From positions 1 to 64,000 of the forward strand of contig NZ_JMLU01000006.1 of assembly GCF_000686885.1 (NCBI RefSeq): a DNA stretch of 64,000 nt. Reading direction: 5' to 3'. A model generated the notes under the pieces. It saw nothing but the letters and a program-made list of their open reading frames with translations. It had not been told where the DNA came from and searched no databases. Both the position numbers and the translations under genes were made by a program. The stretch comes from Flavobacterium sasangense DSM 21067 (GTDB taxonomy: Bacteria; Bacteroidota; Bacteroidia; Flavobacteriales; Flavobacteriaceae). Below are positions 53,673 to 62,454 of the stretch, piece by piece (position 1 is the stretch's first letter; the number at the start of each line of letters is the position of its first letter).

Positions 53673-56600
53673 ATGGCAGTAACTCTACAAAATGGATTCT
53701 TTTTTTTATCCAACATCTCGGCTGTTGCCAGTCTATATGTTTTTATTTATTTAATTTTATTACTAACCGTTTTTGGGTTGTTTTTTAACTTTCAATTAAA
53801 ATCGTCTAATATTGATTTTCGAACTTTAAGAAACACTATAAACCATCATTCCAACGCACAATATCGATATTATTTTTTGTATCTCGGATTGATTTTTCCG
53901 GTTGCCGAATTGTTCTATTTGATTTTTAATGAATCTAAAAGCATTAGTTCCTATTTTGAATTTCTCATTGGAGCTTTTTGTGTTTTCATTTTCATAATAA
54001 CATCAAAGAAAGAAATAGCTAGATACAGTTATACTATTTTTAGAATTTGCTTTTATTTACTGCTTTTATCTGTAATTTATGGTTTTTTTAAAGAAAGCAT
54101 GAACTTTCTTTTGTTTTCAAAATATTTATTACTGCTATTTTTTGCTTTTGCAATTTTTAAACGATTTACAACCTATATTATTTTTATTGGTATTAACTTT
54201 ATTCTGTTATTCTTTCTTACCATTTTAAAAAATGAAGAAACATTAAATATCGTAACACTTATAAATGCTTTGTTTATTATTATGATTATTCATTTAGGGC
54301 AAATAATAAGAAACATTAAAGCAAATGAAAGGCTCATTTTTACTCAAGACATTATAAACAATACAAACTCTATAATTATTGCGGCAGACAATTTAGGCAA
54401 CGTTCAATATTGTAATGATTCCATAACTAAAATTTTAGGTTATACTCCCGAAGAAGTTTTAGGAAAAGCATTTTGGTCTTTAACCGAAGATACTGAATTT
54501 GAATCTGGAGATTATTCAAATAAATTCAAACCAAATGCTGTTTATTTCAGAAAATTAAAATGCAAAAACGGTGATTACAAATTCATTCAATGGACCGATT
54601 TTAAACAAACCAACAACACTTATGTAGCAACAGGACAAGATGTTACCTCAAAAATTAGTTTAGAAACTAAATATACCAATTTAATTCAAAATGCTAAAGA
54701 CATTATCTATGAAAGCGATAGATATGGAAATATTATTTATGCTAACAAATTTTCAATTCAAACACTAGGTTACAAACTTGAAGAACTTTTAGGAAGACAC
54801 TTTAGTGATTTCATTAGAGAAGATTTTAAAAGCACTGTGTCAAAATTTTATGTCGATTCTATTTCTGAAACCGATGAATTTGACATTTTAGAATTTCCTA
54901 TAATTAAAAAGAATGGCGAAGAAATTTGGGTTTCTCAAAAAGTAACCATTAAAAGAGACGAAAATGATATGGTCTCTGGATTTTCGTGTATAATTAGAGA
55001 TATTACAACTGCTAAATTAATAGAACTTGAAGAACACAAGCGAATTGAGGAAATCAGTCGATTAAATAATGTCTCAAATAAATTATCCACATTAAACTTT
55101 TTAACTTTTCAAGATTTAGATGCTTTAATCCAACATATTTGTAAAGAAACTGCTATCGGATTAAAAATTGACCGAGTGGCGCTTTGGAATTATGAGCAAG
55201 ACCAAATTGATTTAAAAAACATTTATGTACATAGCGAAGACAAACATTATGCAGATTTGTCAATTCCTAAGAAAAATATTAGCAACTACATTTCAAATAT
55301 TGAATCGCAACCAATAATTATTGCTTCAAATGTGTTTAAAGATGAATCCCTGGAAGAATTTACCACAGAATATTTTCCAAAGTATGACATTAAATCATTA
55401 CTAGATATCCCCATATACATAGGTGGTGAACTAAACAATATTTTGTGTTTAGAAGCTACTCACGAACTCAGATATTGGACAAATGAAGATATTAATTTCT
55501 CAAAAACTGTTGCCGAAATAATAGCGCTTGCAATTGAAACCACCAAAAGAAAAAATGCTGAAAACCAAATCATTTACAAAAATGAAATTTTAACCGCAAT
55601 TGCAAACGTAACCAGCAATTTGTTAATTCACAAAGATAAATCTAAAATATTCGATTCGTCAATAGAGCAAATAGGAAAGGTTTTAAAAGTAGATCGCCTG
55701 TATTATTTTGAAAATGATATCAAAACAAATTTAATAAGTCAACGTTTCGAATGGGTTTCTGAAACCGATTTAGCAGAGATAGACAATCCTATTTTTCAAA
55801 ATATGCCTCACGAAGAATTTGCAGATTTTATACAAATTATATTAAATAAGAAACCTTACATAAATTTAACCAAGAATGTTCCAGAAAGCAATTTCAAAGA
55901 TATCTTAATTGACCAAAATATTGTTTCTATCTTAATAATTCCTCTTTTTTACAAAGATACTTTTTTAGGCTTTATTGGCTTTGACGACTGTAAAACTGAA
56001 CGCATTTGGAATGACGAAGAAATCAGCATTTTACTTACATTAGCAAACAATATTGCTTCAACAATTATTAGAATCAACAATGAAAAGGCAATTGCAGAAA
56101 GCGAAGAAAAATTTAGACTGTTAGCAAATAACATTCCTGCTTCTGTTTTCTTAGTTAAATATGACACTGCTCGAACAAAAGTTTATCTAAACGATGAAAT
56201 TGAAAAATTAACAGGATACCATCGCGATGATTTTATGAGTAATAAAGTTACATTACTCGACCTTTATCATCCCGAAGAAAAAGAAGAGTTAAGATTCAGA
56301 ATAGAAGAAGCTTTACACAACAGAAAACCTTACAAAGTTACCTGTAGAATTAGACGAAAAGATGGCAATTACGTTTGGATTGAAGAATATGGTGAAGGCA
56401 TTATCATTAATAACGAAGTTGCATACATTGAAGGCGTTTTAATTGATATTACAGAAAGAAAAGTTGCCGAAGAAGCCGTTATTGCAAAAGAATTAGCCGA
56501 ATCTTCCAATAAAGCTAAATCAGAATTCTTGGCAAACATGAGTCATGAAATCAGAACACCATTAAATGGAATTATTGGCTTTAGTAATTTGCTTTTAAAC

Positions 56601-58013
56601 TCCGATTTAACAGAAATTCAAAAACAACATTTAGAAACCGTTAATCAATCGGCATCTACTTTACTAGATGTCGTTAATGACATTTTAGACATTTCAAAAA
56701 TTGAAGCTGGAAAATTAATTATCAATAACGAAAAAACAAGTTTACATTCCATCATAAATCAATGCATTGATATGATGAAATTAATGGCACATCAAAAAAA
56801 CCTTGAACTCATTGTAAACATTCATAAAAATGTACATTGTGCTATTTGGGTTGATGAAATGCGATTAAAACAAATTTTACAAAATCTTCTTAATAACGCA
56901 GTCAAGTTTACTCAAAAAGGGCAAATTGAGCTAGAAGTTTCGTCGACCAACATAAATGATAACTCGTCTAAAATTAAATTTAGTGTTAAAGATACCGGTA
57001 TTGGAATTAAAAAAGGAAACAAGAAAAAAATCTTGGAAGCTTTTACACAAGAAGACAATTCTACAACACGAAATTATGGAGGAACTGGACTTGGATTAAC
57101 CATAACCAACAGCCTTCTTAAATTAATGAATAGTAAATTAGAAATTGATAGCGAACCGAATGTAGGTTCTACTTTTAGCTTCGAATTAGACTTAAAATCA
57201 GAATTTTACAACAACCACTTAAATACAAACAAACACAACTTTAAGAACGCATTAATCATTGAAGATAATGAACTTGTAGCTTCAATAATTAAAAACATGT
57301 TACAAAACTTTGCTATTAATGCTGATGTTTACCAAAACAACCTAGAAAACATTGCTGCATTTATTTCCAAAAATAATTACGATTTATTACTTTTAGATTT
57401 AGAATATTTGTCTGAAACAACAACAATTAATATCATAAATGAGTTAAATGATTTGCCTTACATATCCATAATTGTAATGCAAAATTCTAATTCGAAATTT
57501 AATGAAATTGGAACAAATAAAAACGTACAAAGCATTATAAAACCAATAAAACATGATGCTTTACAGAATTATTTTAACCGAAATAATTCAGAAAACAAAC
57601 CATCAATCCCAAATAGTAAGGAAGAGGTTTTACATAACGCAATTAAAATTCTAATTGTAGATGACAACAAAATAAACATGTTGTTGACCAAAACATTAAT
57701 ATTGAACAAAGTTCCAAATTGCATCATTTACGAAGCAAGAAATGGTCAAGAAGCCGTTGATTTAGCAGTAGAAAACAATCCTGACATCATTTTCATGGAT
57801 ATTCAAATGCCAATAATGAATGGTTATGAAGCAACAACTGAAATTAGAAAAACAAATCCAAATACAATAATTATTGCCATTACAGCAGGAATAATTACGG
57901 GCGAAAAAGAAAAATGTTTAGAAATTGGGATGAATGATTTTATCATTAAACCAATTGATAAAATTTTATTTGAAACCACTTTAATTAAATGGATAAATAG
58001 TCTTCCTAATTAA
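53673..58013 (+). CDS. Hybrid sensor histidine kinase / response regulator with PAS, GAF and two receiver domains
   Basis: A 1446-residue signalling protein. Order: about seven membrane helices (1-220), PAS (about 225-335), PAS with PAC (about 335-455), GAF (about 465-630), GAF (about 640-810), PAS (about 815-940), HisKA with NMSHEIRTPLNG (His958), HATPase (NLLNNAVKFTQKG, GTGLGLTITNSL), REC1 (about 1188-1305) and REC2 (about 1325-1446, ILIVDDNKINMLL, FMDIQMPIMNGYEA, IIKPID). REC1 retains Asp (LLLLDLEY) and Lys but has a divergent context. It has no output domain of its own, so a separate partner is needed. It is divergent from the peptidase operon. Confidence 0.93.
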   Translation: MAVTLQNGFFFLSNISAVASLYVFIYLILLLTVFGLFFNFQLKSSNIDFRTLRNTINHHSNAQYRYYFLYLGLIFPVAELFYLIFNESKSISSYFEFLIGAFCVFIFIITSKKEIARYSYTIFRICFYLLLLSVIYGFFKESMNFLLFSKYLLLLFFAFAIFKRFTTYIIFIGINFILLFFLTILKNEETLNIVTLINALFIIMIIHLGQIIRNIKANERLIFTQDIINNTNSIIIAADNLGNVQYCNDSITKILGYTPEEVLGKAFWSLTEDTEFESGDYSNKFKPNAVYFRKLKCKNGDYKFIQWTDFKQTNNTYVATGQDVTSKISLETKYTNLIQNAKDIIYESDRYGNIIYANKFSIQTLGYKLEELLGRHFSDFIREDFKSTVSKFYVDSISETDEFDILEFPIIKKNGEEIWVSQKVTIKRDENDMVSGFSCIIRDITTAKLIELEEHKRIEEISRLNNVSNKLSTLNFLTFQDLDALIQHICKETAIGLKIDRVALWNYEQDQIDLKNIYVHSEDKHYADLSIPKKNISNYISNIESQPIIIASNVFKDESLEEFTTEYFPKYDIKSLLDIPIYIGGELNNILCLEATHELRYWTNEDINFSKTVAEIIALAIETTKRKNAENQIIYKNEILTAIANVTSNLLIHKDKSKIFDSSIEQIGKVLKVDRLYYFENDIKTNLISQRFEWVSETDLAEIDNPIFQNMPHEEFADFIQIILNKKPYINLTKNVPESNFKDILIDQNIVSILIIPLFYKDTFLGFIGFDDCKTERIWNDEEISILLTLANNIASTIIRINNEKAIAESEEKFRLLANNIPASVFLVKYDTARTKVYLNDEIEKLTGYHRDDFMSNKVTLLDLYHPEEKEELRFRIEEALHNRKPYKVTCRIRRKDGNYVWIEEYGEGIIINNEVAYIEGVLIDITERKVAEEAVIAKELAESSNKAKSEFLANMSHEIRTPLNGIIGFSNLLLNSDLTEIQKQHLETVNQSASTLLDVVNDILDISKIEAGKLIINNEKTSLHSIINQCIDMMKLMAHQKNLELIVNIHKNVHCAIWVDEMRLKQILQNLLNNAVKFTQKGQIELEVSSTNINDNSSKIKFSVKDTGIGIKKGNKKKILEAFTQEDNSTTRNYGGTGLGLTITNSLLKLMNSKLEIDSEPNVGSTFSFELDLKSEFYNNHLNTNKHNFKNALIIEDNELVASIIKNMLQNFAINADVYQNNLENIAAFISKNNYDLLLLDLEYLSETTTINIINELNDLPYISIIVMQNSNSKFNEIGTNKNVQSIIKPIKHDALQNYFNRNNSENKPSIPNSKEEVLHNAIKILIVDDNKINMLLTKTLILNKVPNCIIYEARNGQEAVDLAVENNPDIIFMDIQMPIMNGYEATTEIRKTNPNTIIIAITAGIITGEKEKCLEIGMNDFIIKPIDKILFETTLIKWINSLPN

Positions 58014-58022
58014 TCCAATTAG

Positions 58023-58030
58023 TATCTTTG
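58023..58030 (+). promoter_or_regulatory. -7 box upstream of the HMG-CoA reductase gene (TATCTTTG)
   Basis: TATCTTTG lies 28 bp before the ATG at 58059. No correctly spaced TTG is visible. Confidence 0.5.
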
Positions 58031-58058
58031 CCTCCTATTTGAAAAAAAATTCACCGCT

Positions 58059-59375
58059 ATGAATCAAAATGTTAAAGGCTTTTCAAAATTATCTAAAGAA
58101 GAAAAAATAAATTGGATTACAAATACGTATTTCGTAAATCCTGAAGAAGCAAAAGAAAGCATCACTAAATATTGGAATTCCGACGAAAATTTACAAAGAC
58201 TTCACGACGAATTCATTGAAAATACCTTAACCAACTTTTATCTTCCTTACGGAGTAGCGCCAAACTTTACCATCAACGGAAAAAGTTACACAATTCCTAT
58301 GGCAATTGAAGAAAGTTCCGTGGTTGCAGCCGCTTCAAAAGCAGCGAAATTTTGGGGTGAACGCGGTGGCTTTAAAGCTACCATTATCAATACCGAAAAA
58401 ATTGGTCAAGTTCACTTTCTTTTCAATGGAAATTCAGAAAAACTAACTGATTTTTTCAATAAAATAAAACCAATATTCTTCGAGGACACAAAAGAAATTA
58501 CCAAAAACATGCAAAAGCGTGGTGGCGGAATTTTAGACATCGAGTTGAGAAATAAAACCAATGAAATTCCAAATTATTACCAATTACATGCTACTTTTAA
58601 TACCAAAGATAGTATGGGTGCGAATTTCATTAATACGTGTTTAGAGCAATTTGCTAAAACATTAGAAAATCAAGCGCAGGAATATTCCGATTTTACTTCG
58701 GATGAAAAAAACATTCAAATTGTAATGAGTATTCTGAGCAATTTTGTACCAAATTGCCTTGTTCGTGTTGAAGTTTCTTGTCCGATAAACCAACTTTCAG
58801 ATGATAAAAACATCGATTCATCTGAATTTGCTCAAAAATTTGCAACCGCAGTTCGAATTGCCGAAGTAGAACCTTTCCGTGCCGTAACGCACAACAAAGG
58901 CATCATGAACGGAATTGACGCCGTAGTATTAGCAACAGGAAACGACTTCAGAGCTGTTGAAGCAGGAATTCATGCCTACGCAAGTAAATCGGGACAATAT
59001 TCTAGTTTATCGCATGTAAAAATTGAGAATGATATTTTTACTTTTTGGATGGAAATTCCTTTAGCATTGGGAACAGTTGGTGGTTTAACTTCATTACATC
59101 CATTAGTGAAATTCTCAATGGAATTATTAGGAAAACCATCGGCAGAAGAATTAATGCAAATTGTAGCAGCCGCTGGATTAGCGCAAAATTTTGCAGCACT
59201 TCGTTCATTAACGACCACAGGAATTCAACAAGGCCACATGAAAATGCATTTAATGAATATCTTAAACCAACATCAAGCTACCAAAGAAGAGAAACAAAAA
59301 GTTTTAGATTATTTCAAAGAAACAACTGTTTCGCATAGTTTAGTGGTTGATTATTTGGAAAAAATTAGAAGTTAA
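58059..59375 (+). CDS. Hydroxymethylglutaryl-CoA reductase, class II
   Basis: A 438-residue enzyme of the bacterial class II (often annotated degradative) family. The HMG-binding Glu84 lies in PMAIEESSVVAAASKAAKFW. The cofactor-domain and catalytic segments TVGGLTSLHPLVK, AAAGLAQNFAALRSLTTTGIQQGHMKMHL and the C-terminal His in TVSHSLVVDY are present. In Flavobacteriaceae it is thought to make mevalonate for isoprenoids. The next gene, a GHMP kinase, overlaps its stop by 1 bp (TAATG). Confidence 0.94.
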   Translation: MNQNVKGFSKLSKEEKINWITNTYFVNPEEAKESITKYWNSDENLQRLHDEFIENTLTNFYLPYGVAPNFTINGKSYTIPMAIEESSVVAAASKAAKFWGERGGFKATIINTEKIGQVHFLFNGNSEKLTDFFNKIKPIFFEDTKEITKNMQKRGGGILDIELRNKTNEIPNYYQLHATFNTKDSMGANFINTCLEQFAKTLENQAQEYSDFTSDEKNIQIVMSILSNFVPNCLVRVEVSCPINQLSDDKNIDSSEFAQKFATAVRIAEVEPFRAVTHNKGIMNGIDAVVLATGNDFRAVEAGIHAYASKSGQYSSLSHVKIENDIFTFWMEIPLALGTVGGLTSLHPLVKFSMELLGKPSAEELMQIVAAAGLAQNFAALRSLTTTGIQQGHMKMHLMNILNQHQATKEEKQKVLDYFKETTVSHSLVVDYLEKIRS

Positions 59376-60289
59376 TGGAAACCCAAACTTTTTACAGTAA
59401 CGGAAAATTACTCATTACAGGCGAATACGTTGTTTTAGATGGCGCAAAAGCATTAGCATTGCCTACAAAATTCGGACAAAGCTTAATCGTGAAATCAGGA
59501 AATAACAACCAAATTAAATGGACAAGTTTTGATTCGGATAAAAGTATTTGGTTTGAAGATGTGATTTTGTTCAAAGAAATAGAACAAAAAATTATTACTG
59601 ATAAAAATTTCACTGTAAAAAATACGTTGATCGAAATTTTACATCAAGCTTTTGTTCAAAATGCATCGTTTTTAGAAAAAGACGGTTACGAAATTGAAAC
59701 GCACTTAACTTTTCCAAGACTTTGGGGTTTAGGCACTTCTTCTACTCTAATAAATAGCATTGGCGATTGGCTAAACATTGATGTCTTTGAATTGTTACAA
59801 AAAAGTTTTGGTGGAAGTGGTTACGATATTGCTTGTGCAAAATCTAATTCGCCAATAGTATATCATTTAGAAAATGAAACACCGCATTTCAAAGCGATTC
59901 ATTTCAATCCATCATTCAAAGAAAACATTCATTTTGTGTATTTGAATCAGAAGCAAAGCAGCAAATTAGCAATTGCGAATTATATGTCGAAACACCATCA
60001 TGTAAATGCCGTAATATCAAAAATAAACACCATAACTTACGATACCATAGATTGTAAAGAAGAAAAAGAATTTGCCAAACAAATGGAAAAACATGAAATT
60101 ATAATGAGTGATGTTTTAGAAATTGAAACCATTAAAGAAAAACTTTTTCCAGATTTTAAAGGTGTAATAAAAAGCTTAGGTGCTTGGGGTGGCGATTTTG
60201 TAATGGCAATTTCTAAAGACAATCCTAAAGATTATTTCAAAGAAAAAGGGTATCCAGTGGTACTTTCTTATAAAGAAATGATTTTATAA
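59375..60289 (+). CDS. GYDIA-family GHMP kinase (mevalonate pathway candidate)
   Basis: A 304-residue GHMP-fold kinase. The N-terminal strand is SNGKLLITGEYVVLDGAKALALPT. The phosphate loop is LWGLGTSSTLINS, and GGSGYDIACAKS is the motif that names the family. It lacks the longer C-terminal domain of standard mevalonate kinase. Coupled translation with HMG-CoA reductase (TAATG) supports phosphorylation of mevalonate or a mevalonate phosphate. The precise step is not decided by sequence. It is the last chromosomal gene before the integrated element. Confidence 0.9.
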   Translation: METQTFYSNGKLLITGEYVVLDGAKALALPTKFGQSLIVKSGNNNQIKWTSFDSDKSIWFEDVILFKEIEQKIITDKNFTVKNTLIEILHQAFVQNASFLEKDGYEIETHLTFPRLWGLGTSSTLINSIGDWLNIDVFELLQKSFGGSGYDIACAKSNSPIVYHLENETPHFKAIHFNPSFKENIHFVYLNQKQSSKLAIANYMSKHHHVNAVISKINTITYDTIDCKEEKEFAKQMEKHEIIMSDVLEIETIKEKLFPDFKGVIKSLGAWGGDFVMAISKDNPKDYFKEKGYPVVLSYKEMIL

Positions 60290-60316
60290 TCCTATTTTAC
60301 AAACCGGGAAAACAAA

Positions 60317-60340
60317 AAAACCACTCAAATGAGTGGTTTT
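60317..60340 (-). terminator. Terminator, strongest on the minus strand, next to the tRNA-like remnant
   Basis: AAAACCACTC (60317-60326) and GAGTGGTTTT (60331-60340) form a perfect stem with loop AAAT. On the minus strand it is followed by TTTGTTTT. It fits a terminator placed after a minus-strand tRNA, and could also end the plus-strand kinase transcript. Confidence 0.75.
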
Positions 60341-60354
60341 TGTGGTACCTCCAG
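60341..60354. other. Candidate attachment site (tRNA 3'-end remnant)
   Basis: TGTGGTACCTCCAG, read on the minus strand as CTGGAGGTACCACA, looks like the last part of a tRNA: 3' T-stem CTGG plus acceptor AGGTACC and discriminator A. The T-arm beyond it is not found, since the sequence changes to AAACCC. This is the pattern of an integrative element inserted at a tRNA 3' end, with the intact gene rebuilt at the far side. The tRNA species was not identified. Confidence 0.45.
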
Positions 60355-60437
60355 AAACCCTTTTAATAAAGATATATTTTTTAATACATTGATTATTAGT
60401 GATTTGAAATTTTGGTAAAAACATATTTTGGCTATAT

Positions 60438-60467
60438 TTGTTTTACACTTGTTTTACACTATCTTTG
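60438..60467 (+). promoter_or_regulatory. Integrase promoter with tandem 11-bp repeat (TTG-N19-TATCTTTG)
   Basis: TTGTTTTACAC occurs twice with a 2-bp offset of spacing (60438-60448 and 60449-60459), followed by TATCTTTG (60460-60467). The TTG of the first copy and the -7 box are 19 nt apart, a full consensus match. The tandem repeat fills the core promoter and could be an operator for element-encoded control of excision. Confidence 0.72.
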
Positions 60468-60487
60468 TTTTTTAAAATTATACTTTT

Positions 60488-61954
60488 ATGGGTAAGACAA
60501 CTTATATTCCTTGTTTGAAAAAAAAATATTCTTCTGATGACTTTGGTACAATTCAAATAAGAATAACTACAGACCGAAAATCCAAATATGAAACTCTTGG
60601 AGAAAAAATAAAAGAAAAGTTTTGGAATCCTGATAAAAAAGAAGTTAGAAAAACACATCCTGATCACGAGCGGTTAAATTCATTAATAGAAACCACTATA
60701 AACGAACTTAAACAATTAAACAAAACACCTGAAGCCGAAAAGATTTTAATTGAAGAGGTTTCCTTTATTAATTTTTTTAAAAATCAATTAGAGCACTTAA
60801 TTACTAGAAAAAGACTAGGTTCGTACAAATCTCAAAAAACAGGTTTTTATCATTTATCCAATTACTTAAGTTCTAAAGGTAAAACTGATTTATTATTTGA
60901 TGAAATCACACCTTTATTCATAAGAGATTTTGAAACTTACCTAAAAGAGAAAGGGATTCTAAATAATAGTTGCATTAAATATATTAAGACATTCAAAAGT
61001 GTATATAATCAAGGGGTAAAACTTGGAATCTATCAACAAAAAAGCAATCCCTTTATTTTAGTTAAAAACAAGTATTCACCTGTAGAGAAGAAAACATTAA
61101 AACGAATTGATATTGAAAAGATTTTCAAAACAACTTTTGGAGTTAAAGATCCTCTTTACAATATTAAAAATTACTTCTTGTTTCAAATATTTGCGCAAGG
61201 TATGCGAGTAAGTGATTTAATGACTTTGAGATGGGGAAATATCAAAGATGGTGAAATTAACTTTTATCAACTAAAAACAAAAACACAGCATAGAATCCCT
61301 TTTAATGATATTATTGTTTTAAAAATTGCAGATTATTTACCAAATAGAGGCTTAGATATTATCAATCACAAGTTTAATTTTAATGTCCTAGAAGAGAATT
61401 TTACAATGAATTTTAGAGAGATTGAAGAAAAATACGAAAGGATTAGAAGTGGGAATATTCAAAAGTTTATTGATGGTGATGAGAAGTTTATAAAAGAATT
61501 AGAAAGCTGGTATGACACACTAAATAAACATAAAGAATTATTAATTACTAAATTGATAATTACTATTGTAGAATATTCAAAATCGAACCTTAAAAAGTTC
61601 ATTTTCCCAATATTAGATAATGAGATTTTCAAAGATGTAGATTTCACTTCCGAAAAATATACTTTATCAAAATACCAATTTAATCAAATGTCTTCTAAAA
61701 CAGCGGTATATAATAAGTACTTAAAAAAATTACAAGAAAAATGTGAGTTAGATGTTGTTCTCACTAGTCATTTAGCAAGACATTCCTATACAAGTTTAAT
61801 GATTGAAAGTACTGATAAAGATATTTATACCATTTCAAAAAGTTTAGGACATGCAAACTTATCAACTACTCAACATTATATCAATGAGTTTTTGGATGAA
61901 AGAGTACATAAAGAAAATGACAAATTGAATAAAACCTTTAAGAATATTTTCTAA
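60488..61954 (+). CDS. Tyrosine recombinase / phage-type integrase
   Basis: A 488-residue site-specific recombinase. The N-terminal Arm-type and SAM-like domain (about 1-200) leads to the catalytic domain with R240 (GMRVSD), H428-x-x-R431 (HLARH), H455 (LGHANLSTTQ) and Y464 (HYINEF), a complete set. The distance from R240 to H428 (188 residues) is about twice that of XerD, because of an extra helical segment (about 295-385). It is the first gene of the element and should catalyse integration and excision at the adjacent tRNA-like site. Confidence 0.95.
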   Translation: MGKTTYIPCLKKKYSSDDFGTIQIRITTDRKSKYETLGEKIKEKFWNPDKKEVRKTHPDHERLNSLIETTINELKQLNKTPEAEKILIEEVSFINFFKNQLEHLITRKRLGSYKSQKTGFYHLSNYLSSKGKTDLLFDEITPLFIRDFETYLKEKGILNNSCIKYIKTFKSVYNQGVKLGIYQQKSNPFILVKNKYSPVEKKTLKRIDIEKIFKTTFGVKDPLYNIKNYFLFQIFAQGMRVSDLMTLRWGNIKDGEINFYQLKTKTQHRIPFNDIIVLKIADYLPNRGLDIINHKFNFNVLEENFTMNFREIEEKYERIRSGNIQKFIDGDEKFIKELESWYDTLNKHKELLITKLIITIVEYSKSNLKKFIFPILDNEIFKDVDFTSEKYTLSKYQFNQMSSKTAVYNKYLKKLQEKCELDVVLTSHLARHSYTSLMIESTDKDIYTISKSLGHANLSTTQHYINEFLDERVHKENDKLNKTFKNIF

Positions 61955-62022
61955 AAAATAAGTGTTTTTACGTGTTGACATCATATTCTTATTTTTTTTA
62001 ATTTTATTGAAATTTAAAATTT

Positions 62023-62346
62023 ATGAAAATGTATATTACAGAACAAGACGTTACTATGGTGGTACGTTCCGCTCTTATTAGAGTAGCAAAGTGTATAAAA
62101 TTGAAAGATTTTGATTTAAAGTCAAACCTTGAAATTTATGATGAAATAAGAAATTCTGAAACAGATTTAATTTACCCATTAAATACTTTTATCAATTCCT
62201 ATATTGAATGGTATATGTTTCATAAAATTAAAGAACATAATTCTATAATTTCTCAAGAAGATAAAAGTAAGTTATCAGGTTTGATTTCAAACAGAGATAG
62301 ATCAAGAGAACAATTGATTGAAATTCTGTCCCAAAAAGGGTGTTAA
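62023..62346 (+). CDS. Conserved-looking small protein of the mobile element, unknown
   Basis: A 107-residue, mostly helical protein without signal peptide, with ordinary flavobacterial composition. No motif is recognised. It ends near the sequence SQKGC. It lies 68 bp after the integrase and 108 bp before the serine recombinase, in the same direction. An excisionase or accessory role is only a possibility, given its position. Confidence 0.55.
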   Translation: MKMYITEQDVTMVVRSALIRVAKCIKLKDFDLKSNLEIYDEIRNSETDLIYPLNTFINSYIEWYMFHKIKEHNSIISQEDKSKLSGLISNRDRSREQLIEILSQKGC

Positions 62347-62368
62347 GTTAAAAATTGTACCAAACCAC

Positions 62369-62451
62369 AAAGTGTATCATTTTAATCAATAAAGTTATGG
62401 TTTAATGATACACTTTTCGTATCTTTGTAATATAAAATATTAAAATGATAC
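62369..62451. promoter_or_regulatory. Three copies of AATGATAC (two as a 13-bp inverted repeat) before the serine recombinase
   Basis: AAAGTGTATCATT (62369-62381) is the perfect inverse of AATGATACACTTT (62404-62416), 22 nt apart. A third half-site AATGATAC lies at 62444-62451, close to the recombinase ATG. They flank a -7-like TATCTTTG (62420-62427). The arrangement fits a crossover/res site or an operator used by the recombinase for autoregulation. Confidence 0.65.
62420..62427 (+). promoter_or_regulatory. -7 box of the serine recombinase promoter (TATCTTTG)
   Basis: TATCTTTG lies 28 bp before the ATG at 62455, between the second and third AATGATAC copies. No TTG is correctly spaced. Confidence 0.55.
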
Positions 62452-62454
62452 AAT

